From Planctomycetota bacterium (GTDB taxonomy: Bacteria > Planctomycetota > Brocadiia > Brocadiales > Brocadiaceae): 10,924 nt of DNA. Numbering within the stretch: the first letter of the stretch is position 1; each line of letters begins with the position of its first letter. A program made the position numbers and the translations under genes. Shown here piece after piece: positions 1 to 6,888 of this stretch. A model generated the notes under the pieces. The model ran no database searches, had not been told where the DNA came from, and saw nothing but the letters and a program-made list of their open reading frames with translations. Location: assembly GCA_023261465.1 (NCBI GenBank), contig JAHFOW010000090.1, forward strand, positions 437-11,360, in the 5' to 3' direction.

Positions 1-99
1 TCTTAGTGACATGCTATCGCCCTTCGACATGACACGCACTATGCGCTTTGATGGTACACTGCTAGCTGTTATTGCGCATCCTGTTGTTGTGCATTGTGC

Positions 100-117
100 C
101 CTGTCCTTGCGGACAGG
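100..117. repeat. Perfect 7-bp hairpin
   Basis: CCTGTCC and GGACAGG pair perfectly around the loop TTGC. No T-run follows on either strand, so it does not look like an intrinsic terminator. It sits just before another repeat fragment and is probably part of intergenic repeat DNA. Confidence 0.4.
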
Positions 118-140
118 AAACCGTCATTGCGGCTTTATTC

Positions 141-163
141 TGTCATTGCGAGCGAAGCAATCT
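141..163 (+). repeat. Short dispersed palindromic repeat fragment
   Basis: The segment begins TGTCATTGCGAGCGAAGC and contains the inverted pair ATTGC/GCAAT. Sequences of this kind recur as short intergenic repeats in many bacterial genomes; that is recalled from general experience and was not searched. A run of five T follows on the plus strand, so it could weakly end plus-strand transcription. Confidence 0.4.
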
Positions 164-344
164 TTTTCTCATAAACAAACACTACATCGTTTTAGGCCTC
201 AAGCATAAGACAAGCCTGGCTCTTGCTCAGTAAAAGTAAGGCTGGAGTACAACACGATCAGGAATGGCACAAGGTAAGTAATTTGCATATATCAATTTGT
301 AGTATTACTCTGTAAAAAACTCTTTTTTTTGTAAGTATTTTTAA

Positions 345-384
345 CAACCCCCTTAGTCCCCCTTTTCTAAGGGGGATTTGGTTG
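345..384. terminator. Palindrome behind mfd, possible terminator
   Basis: CCCCCTT (358-364) and AAGGGGG (369-375) form a perfect 7-bp stem with a 4-base loop. An outer pair, CAACC (345-349) and GGTTG (380-384), can extend it through an internal loop. It begins 14 bp past the mfd stop codon, where a terminator would be expected. On the minus strand the outer stem is followed by a modest TTAAAAAT rather than a strong T-run, so termination may be weak. The sequence also looks like a dispersed intergenic repeat, and both roles are compatible. Confidence 0.45.
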
Positions 385-397
385 TGGCTTTGTTGCG

Positions 398-3300
398 CTA
401 TGCAATTTTAATTGATTTTCTCAGAAAATCCAGTAAATCCTCAGACCGCATGTTGCATTTTGGCAACCTCAGGTGCAGGGTGTTATCGTTGATTATCCGA
501 ATATATTTCCTCAGATTAAACAAACTTATTTCTGACTGTTTTAAATCCGTGATGTGAATGATTACCTTGTCGTCAACCCGTATCATTGAACGAATCTTTG
601 ACTGCTGGGCAATAACTCTCAGTTCGTTTTCTGCCAGGAGATTTTTCGCCGGATGTGGAATATCGCCAAATCTATCGGTCATTTCAATGCCAATGGCTTT
701 TACTTCTTCAAAGGTAGCTGAACGATTTAATCTTCGGTAGATATCCATTTTCAGGGCATCGTCAGAAATATACTTGCCGGGAATATACGACTCCAGATGC
801 AGATTGATGGAGACATCCAACGGCTCTTCGATGACTTCGTGTTTTGCCTTTCGCACTGCCAATTCCAGTAAACGACAATACATTTCGTAGCCGACCGCAG
901 CAATATGGCCGTGCTGTGCTGTCCCAAGGATGTTTCCTGCGCCGCGGATCTCCAAATCGCGCATGGCTATCTTAAAACCAGCGCCCAGTTCTGCAAATTC
1001 CTCGATAGCTTTTACCCGTCTTTCTGCCTCCGGAGTGACAGGACGATCGACAGGCAATAGGATATAGGCGTAAGCACGATGTTTATATCTCCCCACTCTC
1101 CCCCGTAGTTGATGCAAATCGGCAAGGCCAAAGGAGTCGGCATTATTAATAAAAATGGTGTTAACGTTTGGAATATCAAGCCCTGATTCTATAATGGTCG
1201 TAGATACGAGGATATCCGCCTTATGTTCAATAAAATCCTTCATTCGCCGTTCCATGAGTTTCTCATCCATTTGTCCGTGAACGGTCATTATTCTCGCATC
1301 AGGCACGATTGAGGACAATGACCGGGCAACACGCTCAATATTGTATACACGATTATGCACAAAGTATACCTGGCCGTCACGGTTGAGTTCCATCATAATA
1401 GCCTGGCGGATGCGTTCCGGGTCATATCGCATAATCTGGGTATGGATGGCCTGCCTGCCGAGCGGGGGGGTATTCAGTGAGGAGATTTCCCTGATCCCCA
1501 TAAGCGACATGTGCAATGTTCTGGGAATAGGTGTGGCAGTCAGGGTTAACACATCAACGATTTGCCGGAATTTTTTAAGCCGCTCTTTGTGTTCAACGCC
1601 AAATCTTTGTTCTTCGTCAATGATGATAAGCCCCAGGTCTTTAAAATAGACGTCTTTTTGCAAAAGCCGATGGGTGCCGATGAGAATATCTACAGCGCCA
1701 GCCGATGTTTTTTCTAAAATTTCCTTCTGCTCGCTTCGTGATTTAAAGCGGCTGAGCACACCAATTCTTACCGGGTAATCGGCCATGCGTTCGGAAAAGG
1801 TATTATAATGCTGTTGAGCAAGGATAGTTGTCGGTACCAGTACCGCCACCTGTTTACCGTACATTACGGCCTTGAACGCAGACCTCATGGCAAGTTCTGT
1901 CTTCCCGTATCCAACATCACCGCAGATAAGGCGGTCCATCGGTCTTTGTGATTCCATATCTTTTTTGATATCTCTGATAGTCTGAAGCTGATCCGGAGTT
2001 TCCTCATAAATAAAGGCGGCCTCAAATTCCCTCAGCCATTCGCTGTCTGCCGGATATGCAATACCTTCTTTTGCGTTTCTCAGCGCCTGAATATGCAGAA
2101 GGTCGCTTGCAACGTCGTTGACTGCATTTTCAGCCCGTTTTTTCCTGACTTCCCAATATTTTGAACCGATTTTATCAAGTCTTGGCTTGTGGTCTGAACT
2201 GCCAATATACTTTTGTACCAATTCAATCTTCGCAGCAGGCACATAAATCTTCGTCCCCTCGTCAAATTCCAGGACAAGGAATTCCCTCTTTAAGCCTTCG
2301 TCTTCAAGGGTCTCCATACCTAAAAAGCGCGCAATTCCGTGCGATATGTGTACAACGTAGTCGCCCTTTTTTAAATCGAGAAATGAATCAATGGCCCTGG
2401 TTTGAATAGGTTTCTTTGTTTCACGGCGCTGCTCATAGCGGTGAAAGATTTCATGGTGTGCAAGGATGGCAATGTTAATGTCTGAAAACTGAAAGCCCCT
2501 GTGGAGATGACCTGCACACAAATCAAGTCGTTTGCCATCTTCCCGGTAAGAATCATGAACAATTTCACGGAACCTTTGTTCTTCTGCATCATTATTACAA
2601 AAAATAACGGTATGTTTATGGGATTCAATGATTGTGCCGAGTTCAGATACAATCGAAGGCAAATTTTTCGGGAAATTATCAGCGGTCTTGACAGAAAATC
2701 TATAATCATGGTTACCCGGCGCAAGAGGTAGGTTCGACAGGGTTATCTTTACCCAGGGAAACAGTTGTTTGAAAAATTCCCCATGCGTGAATAACGTTTC
2801 ACCATAACCAACGCCTGCCAATAATTTATTCGCACGGTCTTCAATATGCGCAGGTTCTTTAAGAACAACCCAGGTATCTTTGTGAAGATAATTCAGGAAA
2901 GATGTCATTTCCGGTTTTTCCTGAATCGTATGAAATGAATTAACAGAAAGTATCTGGCAGGTATCCAGATCATGTTCAGAAAGCTGTGATTCTCTATTAA
3001 AACTGCGTATAGATTCTATTTCGTCTCCAAAATATTCAATACGATAGGGAACATCCGAGGCGTAAGGGAATATGTCCATAATACCGCCACGCACGGCAAA
3101 TTCCCCGGCGTTTTCGACCTGGGCGGTTTGATGATAATGGTGGCCATGCAACCACGTTATAAGTTCTTCCATGGGGTATTCCTGATTCCTTCGAATGCTC
3201 ATAATATTCTGAGAGATGGATTTGGACGATGGCACAGGCTGCAAAAGCGCCTGGATGGGCGTAACAATAATATCAAGCTTACTTCCCGTGTGAGCATCGT

Positions 3301-3697
3301 AATGCATGAGTTGATTGAGCAGTGAAAGCCTTTTTGCCGGTATATCACTTTCTTCATCAAGTTCAGCGCTAAAGATATTTTCACTGGCAGGGAACAGAGT
3401 TGTGTGATTTTTTATAAAAGTATCAAGGTCTTCCAAATCTCCTTCAGCTTCTTCAGGGGTAGGGACGATAAGGAGTATTGTGGGATGTATTGTTGTTTCT
3501 TTGGATCGGGCGTTGAGTAAGGCTGCAATAAGAAAATTAGACGATGATCCCCATAACCCGGTGACCGTACAATTATTTCCTGCCGCAAGATTATGAACAA
3601 TTTCTTTGTATTGTTTGTTTTTTTGAAGGAATTGAAGGTAGTCGTGCATGTGTATGGAGTCACATCCGTTTCTTTCCTGAAACGGAGAGATGTGCAA
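398..3697 (-). CDS. mfd: Transcription-repair coupling factor Mfd
   Basis: Mfd is a cytoplasmic ATP-driven DNA translocase that removes RNA polymerase stalled at lesions and recruits UvrA for nucleotide excision repair. All expected domains are visible in order. A UvrB-like N-terminal module covers about 30-350, with GEFAVRGGIMDIFP at 198-211. The CarD-like RNA polymerase interaction domain follows at about 440-500. The helicase part has Walker A GDVGYGKT (593-600), DEEQ (694-697), TATP (720-723) and QLRGRVGR (863-870). The TRG translocation motif region covers about 905-945, and a C-terminal TRCF domain completes the protein. The length of 1,099 aa is close to the roughly 1,150 aa of E. coli Mfd, so the gene looks intact. 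The chosen start is TTG at 3697 because a good Shine-Dalgarno, AGGAG, lies 5 bases upstream; the alternative is ATG at 3649 (residue 17), which has a poorer ribosome site. The gene stands alone, with about 600 bp of repeat-rich DNA before it and a palindrome after it. Confidence 0.97.
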   Translation of the reverse strand: MHISPFQERNGCDSIHMHDYLQFLQKNKQYKEIVHNLAAGNNCTVTGLWGSSSNFLIAALLNARSKETTIHPTILLIVPTPEEAEGDLEDLDTFIKNHTTLFPASENIFSAELDEESDIPAKRLSLLNQLMHYDAHTGSKLDIIVTPIQALLQPVPSSKSISQNIMSIRRNQEYPMEELITWLHGHHYHQTAQVENAGEFAVRGGIMDIFPYASDVPYRIEYFGDEIESIRSFNRESQLSEHDLDTCQILSVNSFHTIQEKPEMTSFLNYLHKDTWVVLKEPAHIEDRANKLLAGVGYGETLFTHGEFFKQLFPWVKITLSNLPLAPGNHDYRFSVKTADNFPKNLPSIVSELGTIIESHKHTVIFCNNDAEEQRFREIVHDSYREDGKRLDLCAGHLHRGFQFSDINIAILAHHEIFHRYEQRRETKKPIQTRAIDSFLDLKKGDYVVHISHGIARFLGMETLEDEGLKREFLVLEFDEGTKIYVPAAKIELVQKYIGSSDHKPRLDKIGSKYWEVRKKRAENAVNDVASDLLHIQALRNAKEGIAYPADSEWLREFEAAFIYEETPDQLQTIRDIKKDMESQRPMDRLICGDVGYGKTELAMRSAFKAVMYGKQVAVLVPTTILAQQHYNTFSERMADYPVRIGVLSRFKSRSEQKEILEKTSAGAVDILIGTHRLLQKDVYFKDLGLIIIDEEQRFGVEHKERLKKFRQIVDVLTLTATPIPRTLHMSLMGIREISSLNTPPLGRQAIHTQIMRYDPERIRQAIMMELNRDGQVYFVHNRVYNIERVARSLSSIVPDARIMTVHGQMDEKLMERRMKDFIEHKADILVSTTIIESGLDIPNVNTIFINNADSFGLADLHQLRGRVGRYKHRAYAYILLPVDRPVTPEAERRVKAIEEFAELGAGFKIAMRDLEIRGAGNILGTAQHGHIAAVGYEMYCRLLELAVRKAKHEVIEEPLDVSINLHLESYIPGKYISDDALKMDIYRRLNRSATFEEVKAIGIEMTDRFGDIPHPAKNLLAENELRVIAQQSKIRSMIRVDDKVIIHITDLKQSEISLFNLRKYIRIINDNTLHLRLPKCNMRSEDLLDFLRKSIKIA

Positions 3698-3702
3698 ATT
3701 TT

Positions 3703-3707
3703 CTCCT
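3703..3707 (-). promoter_or_regulatory. Ribosome binding site supporting TTG start of mfd
   Basis: On the minus strand AGGAG is followed by five bases and then TTG at 3697. It is the reason for preferring the TTG start over the in-frame ATG sixteen codons later, which is preceded only by a weak GGA. Confidence 0.55.
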
Positions 3708-3883
3708 GGTTTTAATATTTATCTTGATCGTATAGGAATTTTCATTTTTTTAATGCCTGTCTGCGTGCCCCGCACAAGTAGGCGGGTTTCTGGGTGGCAC
3801 GATTAATACCGCGCCTACAGATCCCACGATAAAAATTGTACACATGGATTTATCCATGCTATCAATTATTTTACATACTATAC

Positions 3884-4120
3884 GCCCCAAAGGGGCAAAA
3901 TAAGATAGCTCAGGGCAACGCCCTGGGTAAAAAAACAACATAAGAGCAAACCCTGAATGGGTGACATAAAAAATGATAAAACCCGAACGTAGTCGCACAT
4001 AATATGGCCGGGGTTTGATATCTTATTGTCTTTTTATTACGCTCTTTCAGAGCTTAAAGGTATTTTATCATTATACCCAGGGCGTTGCCCTGAGCTATCA
4101 TATATAAGCCCTTTGGGCTT
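3884..4120. repeat. Large inverted repeat made of nested hairpins
   Basis: The left arm (3884-3929) and right arm (4074-4120) are inverted copies of each other. Each holds two hairpins. The left has GCCCC/GGGGC (3884-3896) and CAGGGC/GCCCTG (3911-3925). The right has CAGGGC/GCCCTG (4078-4092) and AAGCCC/GGGCTT (4106-4120). The segment joining the hairpins, ATAGCTCAGGGC, is shared by both arms in opposite orientation. The centre holds ACCC/GGGT (3950-3962), AAACCC/GGGTTT (3979-4016) and GCTCT/AGAGC (4041-4053). No transposase is present. It may be a non-autonomous mobile element, or two REP-like units in inverted orientation. Confidence 0.75.
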
Positions 4121-4295
4121 TTATCTAAAATGAAAACATACTCCCTTTATTTTAATGATATTGCACCTCAAGGGAGATGGTTATTTGTGTAGTCGCCGAA
4201 TGCCTAATTTATAAAGTGCTTCATGAAAACATTTACAGATTTGTTGTCATTGGGAACGAGCTGATACGTTTGAAATTTCTGAATATCAAGCATAG

Positions 4296-4547
4296 TCAAT
4301 TTCCGATGAGATGACGAAGTATCTTTTCCCGTTCTTCGGGAGAAAAATCCTGGCCGTAAAAACGGAGAAATATTTCCCTTCGTATTTCTCTTATATCTGC
4401 GTTTGGGTTCTTTGCCTTTATAGACGCTATTACCTGTCTGCGTGCCATATCAAACATAGAGAAACCCATTTTTAGTCTCTCCTGGCCACTTTTTTTCATC
4501 ATCATTTCCAGAAAGCAGGATTCCATTATGGGATCGGTATCATTCAT
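4296..4547 (-). CDS. Conserved small protein coupled to nucleotidyltransferase
   Basis: An 83-aa protein of unknown function with no signal peptide or membrane segment, so probably cytoplasmic. It appears largely helical and charged, with a central stretch MGFSMFDMARRQVIASI (27-43) and a C-terminal stretch around IFLRFYGQDFSPEER (59-73). I recall similar small proteins beside nucleotidyltransferase-like genes, but this was not checked. Evidence that it is real: the ATGA overlap with the upstream nucleotidyltransferase gene (its ATG shares bases 4544-4547 with that stop region), and a strong ribosome site GAGGT (4554-4558) six bases before the ATG. The arrangement implies translational coupling and a shared job. 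A toxin-antitoxin or partner-regulator relation is possible but not shown. Confidence 0.8.
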   Translation of the reverse strand: MNDTDPIMESCFLEMMMKKSGQERLKMGFSMFDMARRQVIASIKAKNPNADIREIRREIFLRFYGQDFSPEEREKILRHLIGN

Positions 4548-5086
4548 TTCTTTACCTCATGGTATACTTGTTCAAGTTCCAATTCCGTTACCCATTTTTC
4601 GATATAAGCAATATCCAGACCAGCTATTGACATAAAGAGATTTTTTACATCCCGGAGCTGCATTTCAGATATGCTTTCTTTCGCCCAGTAAAGTTTTGAG
4701 AGTATAAGATCCTCTGGTGATACAATGGCAATATGTGTTCCTTCAAAATCTATATTTCTTCTTCGATCAAACTCTATTTTGCGATAGCCTATATCTTTTC
4801 TGATAATAAAATCAATTTTAACGAGCGCTTCATTATGGATAACGTTAAATATTTTCTTTAAATGGATGGCATTTTTTAAAGAATCCTTATCTAAGTAAAA
4901 GTCATCTGAGAACAAAGACGAAAGTTTTTCTCCATCTTTTTCCTCAACTTCAATGACAATATCGATATCCCTGGTCATCCTGGGAGTGGTATAAAAGTTT
5001 GCGGCTATCGAGCCTGTTACCATATATAGTATGCCAGCCGACTCCAGCTTTTTTACAACAATCTTCAGAACTTCAAGTTCATCCAT
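4544..5086 (-). CDS. Nucleotidyltransferase-fold protein (MNT/AbiEii-like)
   Basis: A 180-aa protein of the polymerase-beta-like nucleotidyltransferase superfamily, whose members transfer nucleotides to protein, RNA or small molecules. The signature GS (25-26) followed by the Asp pair in RDIDIVIE (D40, D42) is present. A likely third metal-binding Asp is in VKIDFII (D92). A later block, SPEDLILSKLYWAKES (123-138), followed by QLRDVKNLF (143-151, Asp146), matches the EDL-x-x-x-K-L and RD blocks of AbiEii/DUF6036-type proteins. All catalytic positions seem intact, so activity is plausible, but the substrate cannot be told. It is the first gene of a two-gene unit with the 83-aa protein. The ATG at 5086 has no good Shine-Dalgarno upstream; the leader holds the palindrome ATACGTAT. 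Annotations such as hypothetical protein or antitoxin-like nucleotidyltransferase would be equally fair. Confidence 0.85.
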   Translation of the reverse strand: MDELEVLKIVVKKLESAGILYMVTGSIAANFYTTPRMTRDIDIVIEVEEKDGEKLSSLFSDDFYLDKDSLKNAIHLKKIFNVIHNEALVKIDFIIRKDIGYRKIEFDRRRNIDFEGTHIAIVSPEDLILSKLYWAKESISEMQLRDVKNLFMSIAGLDIAYIEKWVTELELEQVYHEVKK

Positions 5087-5130
5087 AAGTATACGTATGA
5101 TATACGGAGTTTATTTGTCATGTTTTACGA

Positions 5131-5153
5131 TCAATCCTGAAGGATTGAGTTAC
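5131..5153 (+). repeat. Dispersed hairpin repeat, copy A
   Basis: TCAATCC and GGATTGA form a perfect 7-bp stem around TGAA (5131-5148), followed by GTTAC. A near-identical copy (21 of 23 bases) lies on the other strand at 9124-9146. It is located upstream of the nucleotidyltransferase gene and may lie in its leader. Confidence 0.65.
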
Positions 5154-5169
5154 ATCAAGTTAGAAGAAA

Positions 5170-5248
5170 TTGGTAGGTCAACCGTCCCTGTTGACTAAAT
5201 CAAAAGCAACAAACGGATACAGAACAAGCGGGACGCTTATCCTACCAA
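5170..5248. repeat. 79-bp inverted-repeat element with two inner hairpins
   Basis: The ends are perfect 8-bp inverted repeats, TTGGTAGG (5170-5177) and CCTACCAA (5241-5248). Inside are GTCAAC/GTTGAC (5177-5195, loop CGTCCCT) and AAGCG/CGCTT (5226-5238, loop GGA). Ends plus inner stems could fold into a three-way structure. There is no coding potential and it sits between holA and the nucleotidyltransferase gene. It looks like a small MITE-like or structured intergenic repeat; no target-site duplication is obvious. Confidence 0.65.
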
Positions 5249-5298
5249 CACCGTCATAAAAACCGCTTAAATAAAATGAAAATTCCTATGCAATAAAT

Positions 5299-6294
5299 TT
5301 ATGCGCACAATTTATACACCAGGAGCTCCAACATTAGTTCCGTATTCAAAGAGCTGGTCTTGCTTTTTATATCCGATTCAAGGAGCAATGCATGTTTTTT
5401 CATGAGGTCTTCTTCGGTAAAGAGTTTTACCTGTTCAAAAAAACGTTTCGCAAAGAATGGAATTACCTGCAACTCCGAAGAAATAGCCTGTTCTTCCCTA
5501 CCCTGCCTTAACAATTGCCTTGCCCTCCACAGTCGCTTAATCTGCCAGGCAAGGAGGCTGATAATCCTCACCGAATCCTCGCCATGGTGGAGCATTTGAC
5601 TTAAGATATTGAGCGCAGATGATACCTTTCTTTGCGCAACGGCATCAGTAAGTTCAAATACGGTACGGTCTCTGTCCATACCAACGAGCGCATCAATATC
5701 CCTTACCTCAATGGTTGCGCGTTCACCGAGATAGATAGATAATTTTTCAAGGTGTTTATCGAGGATGGCCAGGTTATTGCCAGCGTCTTCTATCAACCGC
5801 TGCGCTGCCTGAGCGGTGATACTTTTTTTATAATGCTTTGTTCGTGTAGTTATCCAGCCTGGTACGAGGTGGTCTTTTAATTTTTTACATTCGATGACAG
5901 CGCCAATCTTATCGGTGAGCGTTGACAATTTTGTCCGCTTGTCCCACTTATTACAAATAAGCACCAGGTGCGCGTGACGTGCAGGCGTCGTGAGATATTT
6001 TTCGAGTATTTCTCTGTTTTTCTCAATAAAATCATCCGCATCTTCGACAACGACCACTTTGTTTGTACGGACAAAAAACGGCCTGGTTCGTAATTCATCG
6101 AATATCATACCACCTGAAGAAATTTCACCTCCCCGGAATTCAATCAGCGACAGGTTGATATCGGTGTCCTTTAAAAGATGAGCCTTAACCGTAGAAAGCC
6201 CTTCATGAATAAAAAATTCCTCATCTCCAAAAAACACAAACACCGGAAATGTTTTTTCTTTATGCAAAAGATCTTTAAGCTGATAAATATCCAT
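5299..6294 (-). CDS. holA: DNA polymerase III subunit delta
   Basis: The delta subunit is the wrench of the clamp loader: it opens the beta sliding clamp for loading at primed DNA. The 331-aa product is close to the usual length of about 340. The N-terminal domain starts with VFVFFGDEEFFIHEG (18-32), the typical G-x-[DE]-x-[FY] region of delta, followed by LRTRPFFVRTNKVVVVEDAD (68-87). The middle domain is about 140-205. The C-terminal collar domain begins near 210 and ends with the LLLESDIKSK (303-312) helix, as expected. There is no functional Walker A, which is normal for delta. The preferred start is ATG at 6294, whose A is the last base of the cobU stop (TGATG). A GTG codon immediately upstream (6297) is an alternative. 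AGAGGA (6302-6307) lies seven bases before the ATG. The 1-bp overlap with cobU implies translational coupling, an odd pairing of a replication gene with cobalamin synthesis. Confidence 0.94.
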   Translation of the reverse strand: MDIYQLKDLLHKEKTFPVFVFFGDEEFFIHEGLSTVKAHLLKDTDINLSLIEFRGGEISSGGMIFDELRTRPFFVRTNKVVVVEDADDFIEKNREILEKYLTTPARHAHLVLICNKWDKRTKLSTLTDKIGAVIECKKLKDHLVPGWITTRTKHYKKSITAQAAQRLIEDAGNNLAILDKHLEKLSIYLGERATIEVRDIDALVGMDRDRTVFELTDAVAQRKVSSALNILSQMLHHGEDSVRIISLLAWQIKRLWRARQLLRQGREEQAISSELQVIPFFAKRFFEQVKLFTEEDLMKKHALLLESDIKSKTSSLNTELMLELLVYKLCA

Positions 6295-6854
6295 CACTTA
6301 ATCCTCTGAGCAATTCCTGCCACGATAAAGTAAACCTCGTCTGCCTCATCGGCAATAATCTGGTTTGCACACCCGGCTATATCCCGAAACATACGGGACA
6401 ATGCGTTGTCTGGCACGATGCCAAGTCCGACTTCATTTGATACGATAATAATGTCTGAACTTGATTCACTGCACGCGCGGGTAAGTTTATTGATTTCTTC
6501 TAAAATCTGTTCTTGATTTTGGATTTTTACATGGAAATCTGAACCGGCGGCAATGCTTGCTGTTTCATCTTTTAGAAGCATATTCGTTATGTATAAGGTG
6601 ATACAGTCAATAAAAATAAGTCCTGCCTGTCCATTCTGCTCTGATACAACGTTATCAACAGAATAGGGGGATTCTATAGTCTTCCAGTAAGAAGGACGAC
6701 GTGAGCGATGTATCTGAATACGATTACGCATCTCGTCATCTTTTGCTTCCGCGGTAGCAATGTAGATAACATTATTGTGCTTTTTAGCAAGCGCTTCGGC
6801 AAATGCAGACTTACCGCTCCGCGCGCCACCGATAATAAAGGTTATTCTGGCCAT
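6294..6854 (-). CDS. cobU: Adenosylcobinamide kinase / guanylyltransferase
   Basis: CobU phosphorylates adenosylcobinamide and then transfers GMP to it, giving adenosylcobinamide-GDP, the substrate of CobS in the nucleotide-loop branch of cobalamin synthesis. The 186-aa product starts directly with the fold: P-loop GGARSGKS (9-16), a likely catalytic His49 in IQIHRSRRP (equivalent to the guanylylated His of characterised CobU), Walker B-like FIDCITLYITN (81-91), and the family signature VSNEVGLGIVPDNALSRMFRD (138-158). The frame stays open upstream to 6944, but that would put 30 unrelated residues before the P-loop and overlap cobS, so ATG 6854 is chosen. The gene follows cobS by 34 bp and overlaps holA by one base. 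The ribosome site is only moderate (GAGAAAG). Confidence 0.95.
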   Translation of the reverse strand: MARITFIIGGARSGKSAFAEALAKKHNNVIYIATAEAKDDEMRNRIQIHRSRRPSYWKTIESPYSVDNVVSEQNGQAGLIFIDCITLYITNMLLKDETASIAAGSDFHVKIQNQEQILEEINKLTRACSESSSDIIIVSNEVGLGIVPDNALSRMFRDIAGCANQIIADEADEVYFIVAGIAQRIK

Positions 6855-6888
6855 GATAATAAAATCTTTCTCACCAGTAAGATAAATT

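Larger units (their letters stand above)
1..397. other. Gene-free left end with small repeats
   Basis: No convincing gene is visible here. The open frame from about 11 to 208 on the plus strand has no recognisable domain and runs straight through hairpin repeats, so it is treated as chance. The stretch holds a perfect hairpin near 100-117, a palindromic fragment at 141-163 and a larger palindrome at 345-384 behind the mfd stop codon. The rest is AT-rich and shows nothing further. Confidence 0.6.
3698..4295. other. Gene-free repeat-rich intergenic region
   Basis: About 600 bp separate mfd from the 83-aa gene. An open frame on the minus strand (3750-3998) has no recognisable domain and runs through palindromes, so it is rejected as a gene. 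Bases 3698-3760 must hold the mfd leader but show no clear promoter boxes. A short GTGC/GCAC hairpin occurs near 3770. The core is the large inverted repeat at 3884-4120. Further on, CTCCCTT (4141-4147) and AAGGGAG (4170-4176) form a loose 7-bp inverted pair. Nothing else stands out up to 4295. Confidence 0.6.

Noticed and set aside
11..208. Plus-strand 65-codon open frame at the left end
   Set aside because: No domain or good ribosome site; it runs through hairpin repeats and lies in repeat-type DNA.
1464..1470. Run of seven G in mfd as a slippage or frameshift site
   Set aside because: The reading frame is continuous and the protein (LNTPPLG region) matches the family across it.
3750..3998. 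Minus-strand 82-codon open frame upstream of mfd
   Set aside because: It spans one arm of the inverted repeat and has no recognisable protein feature.
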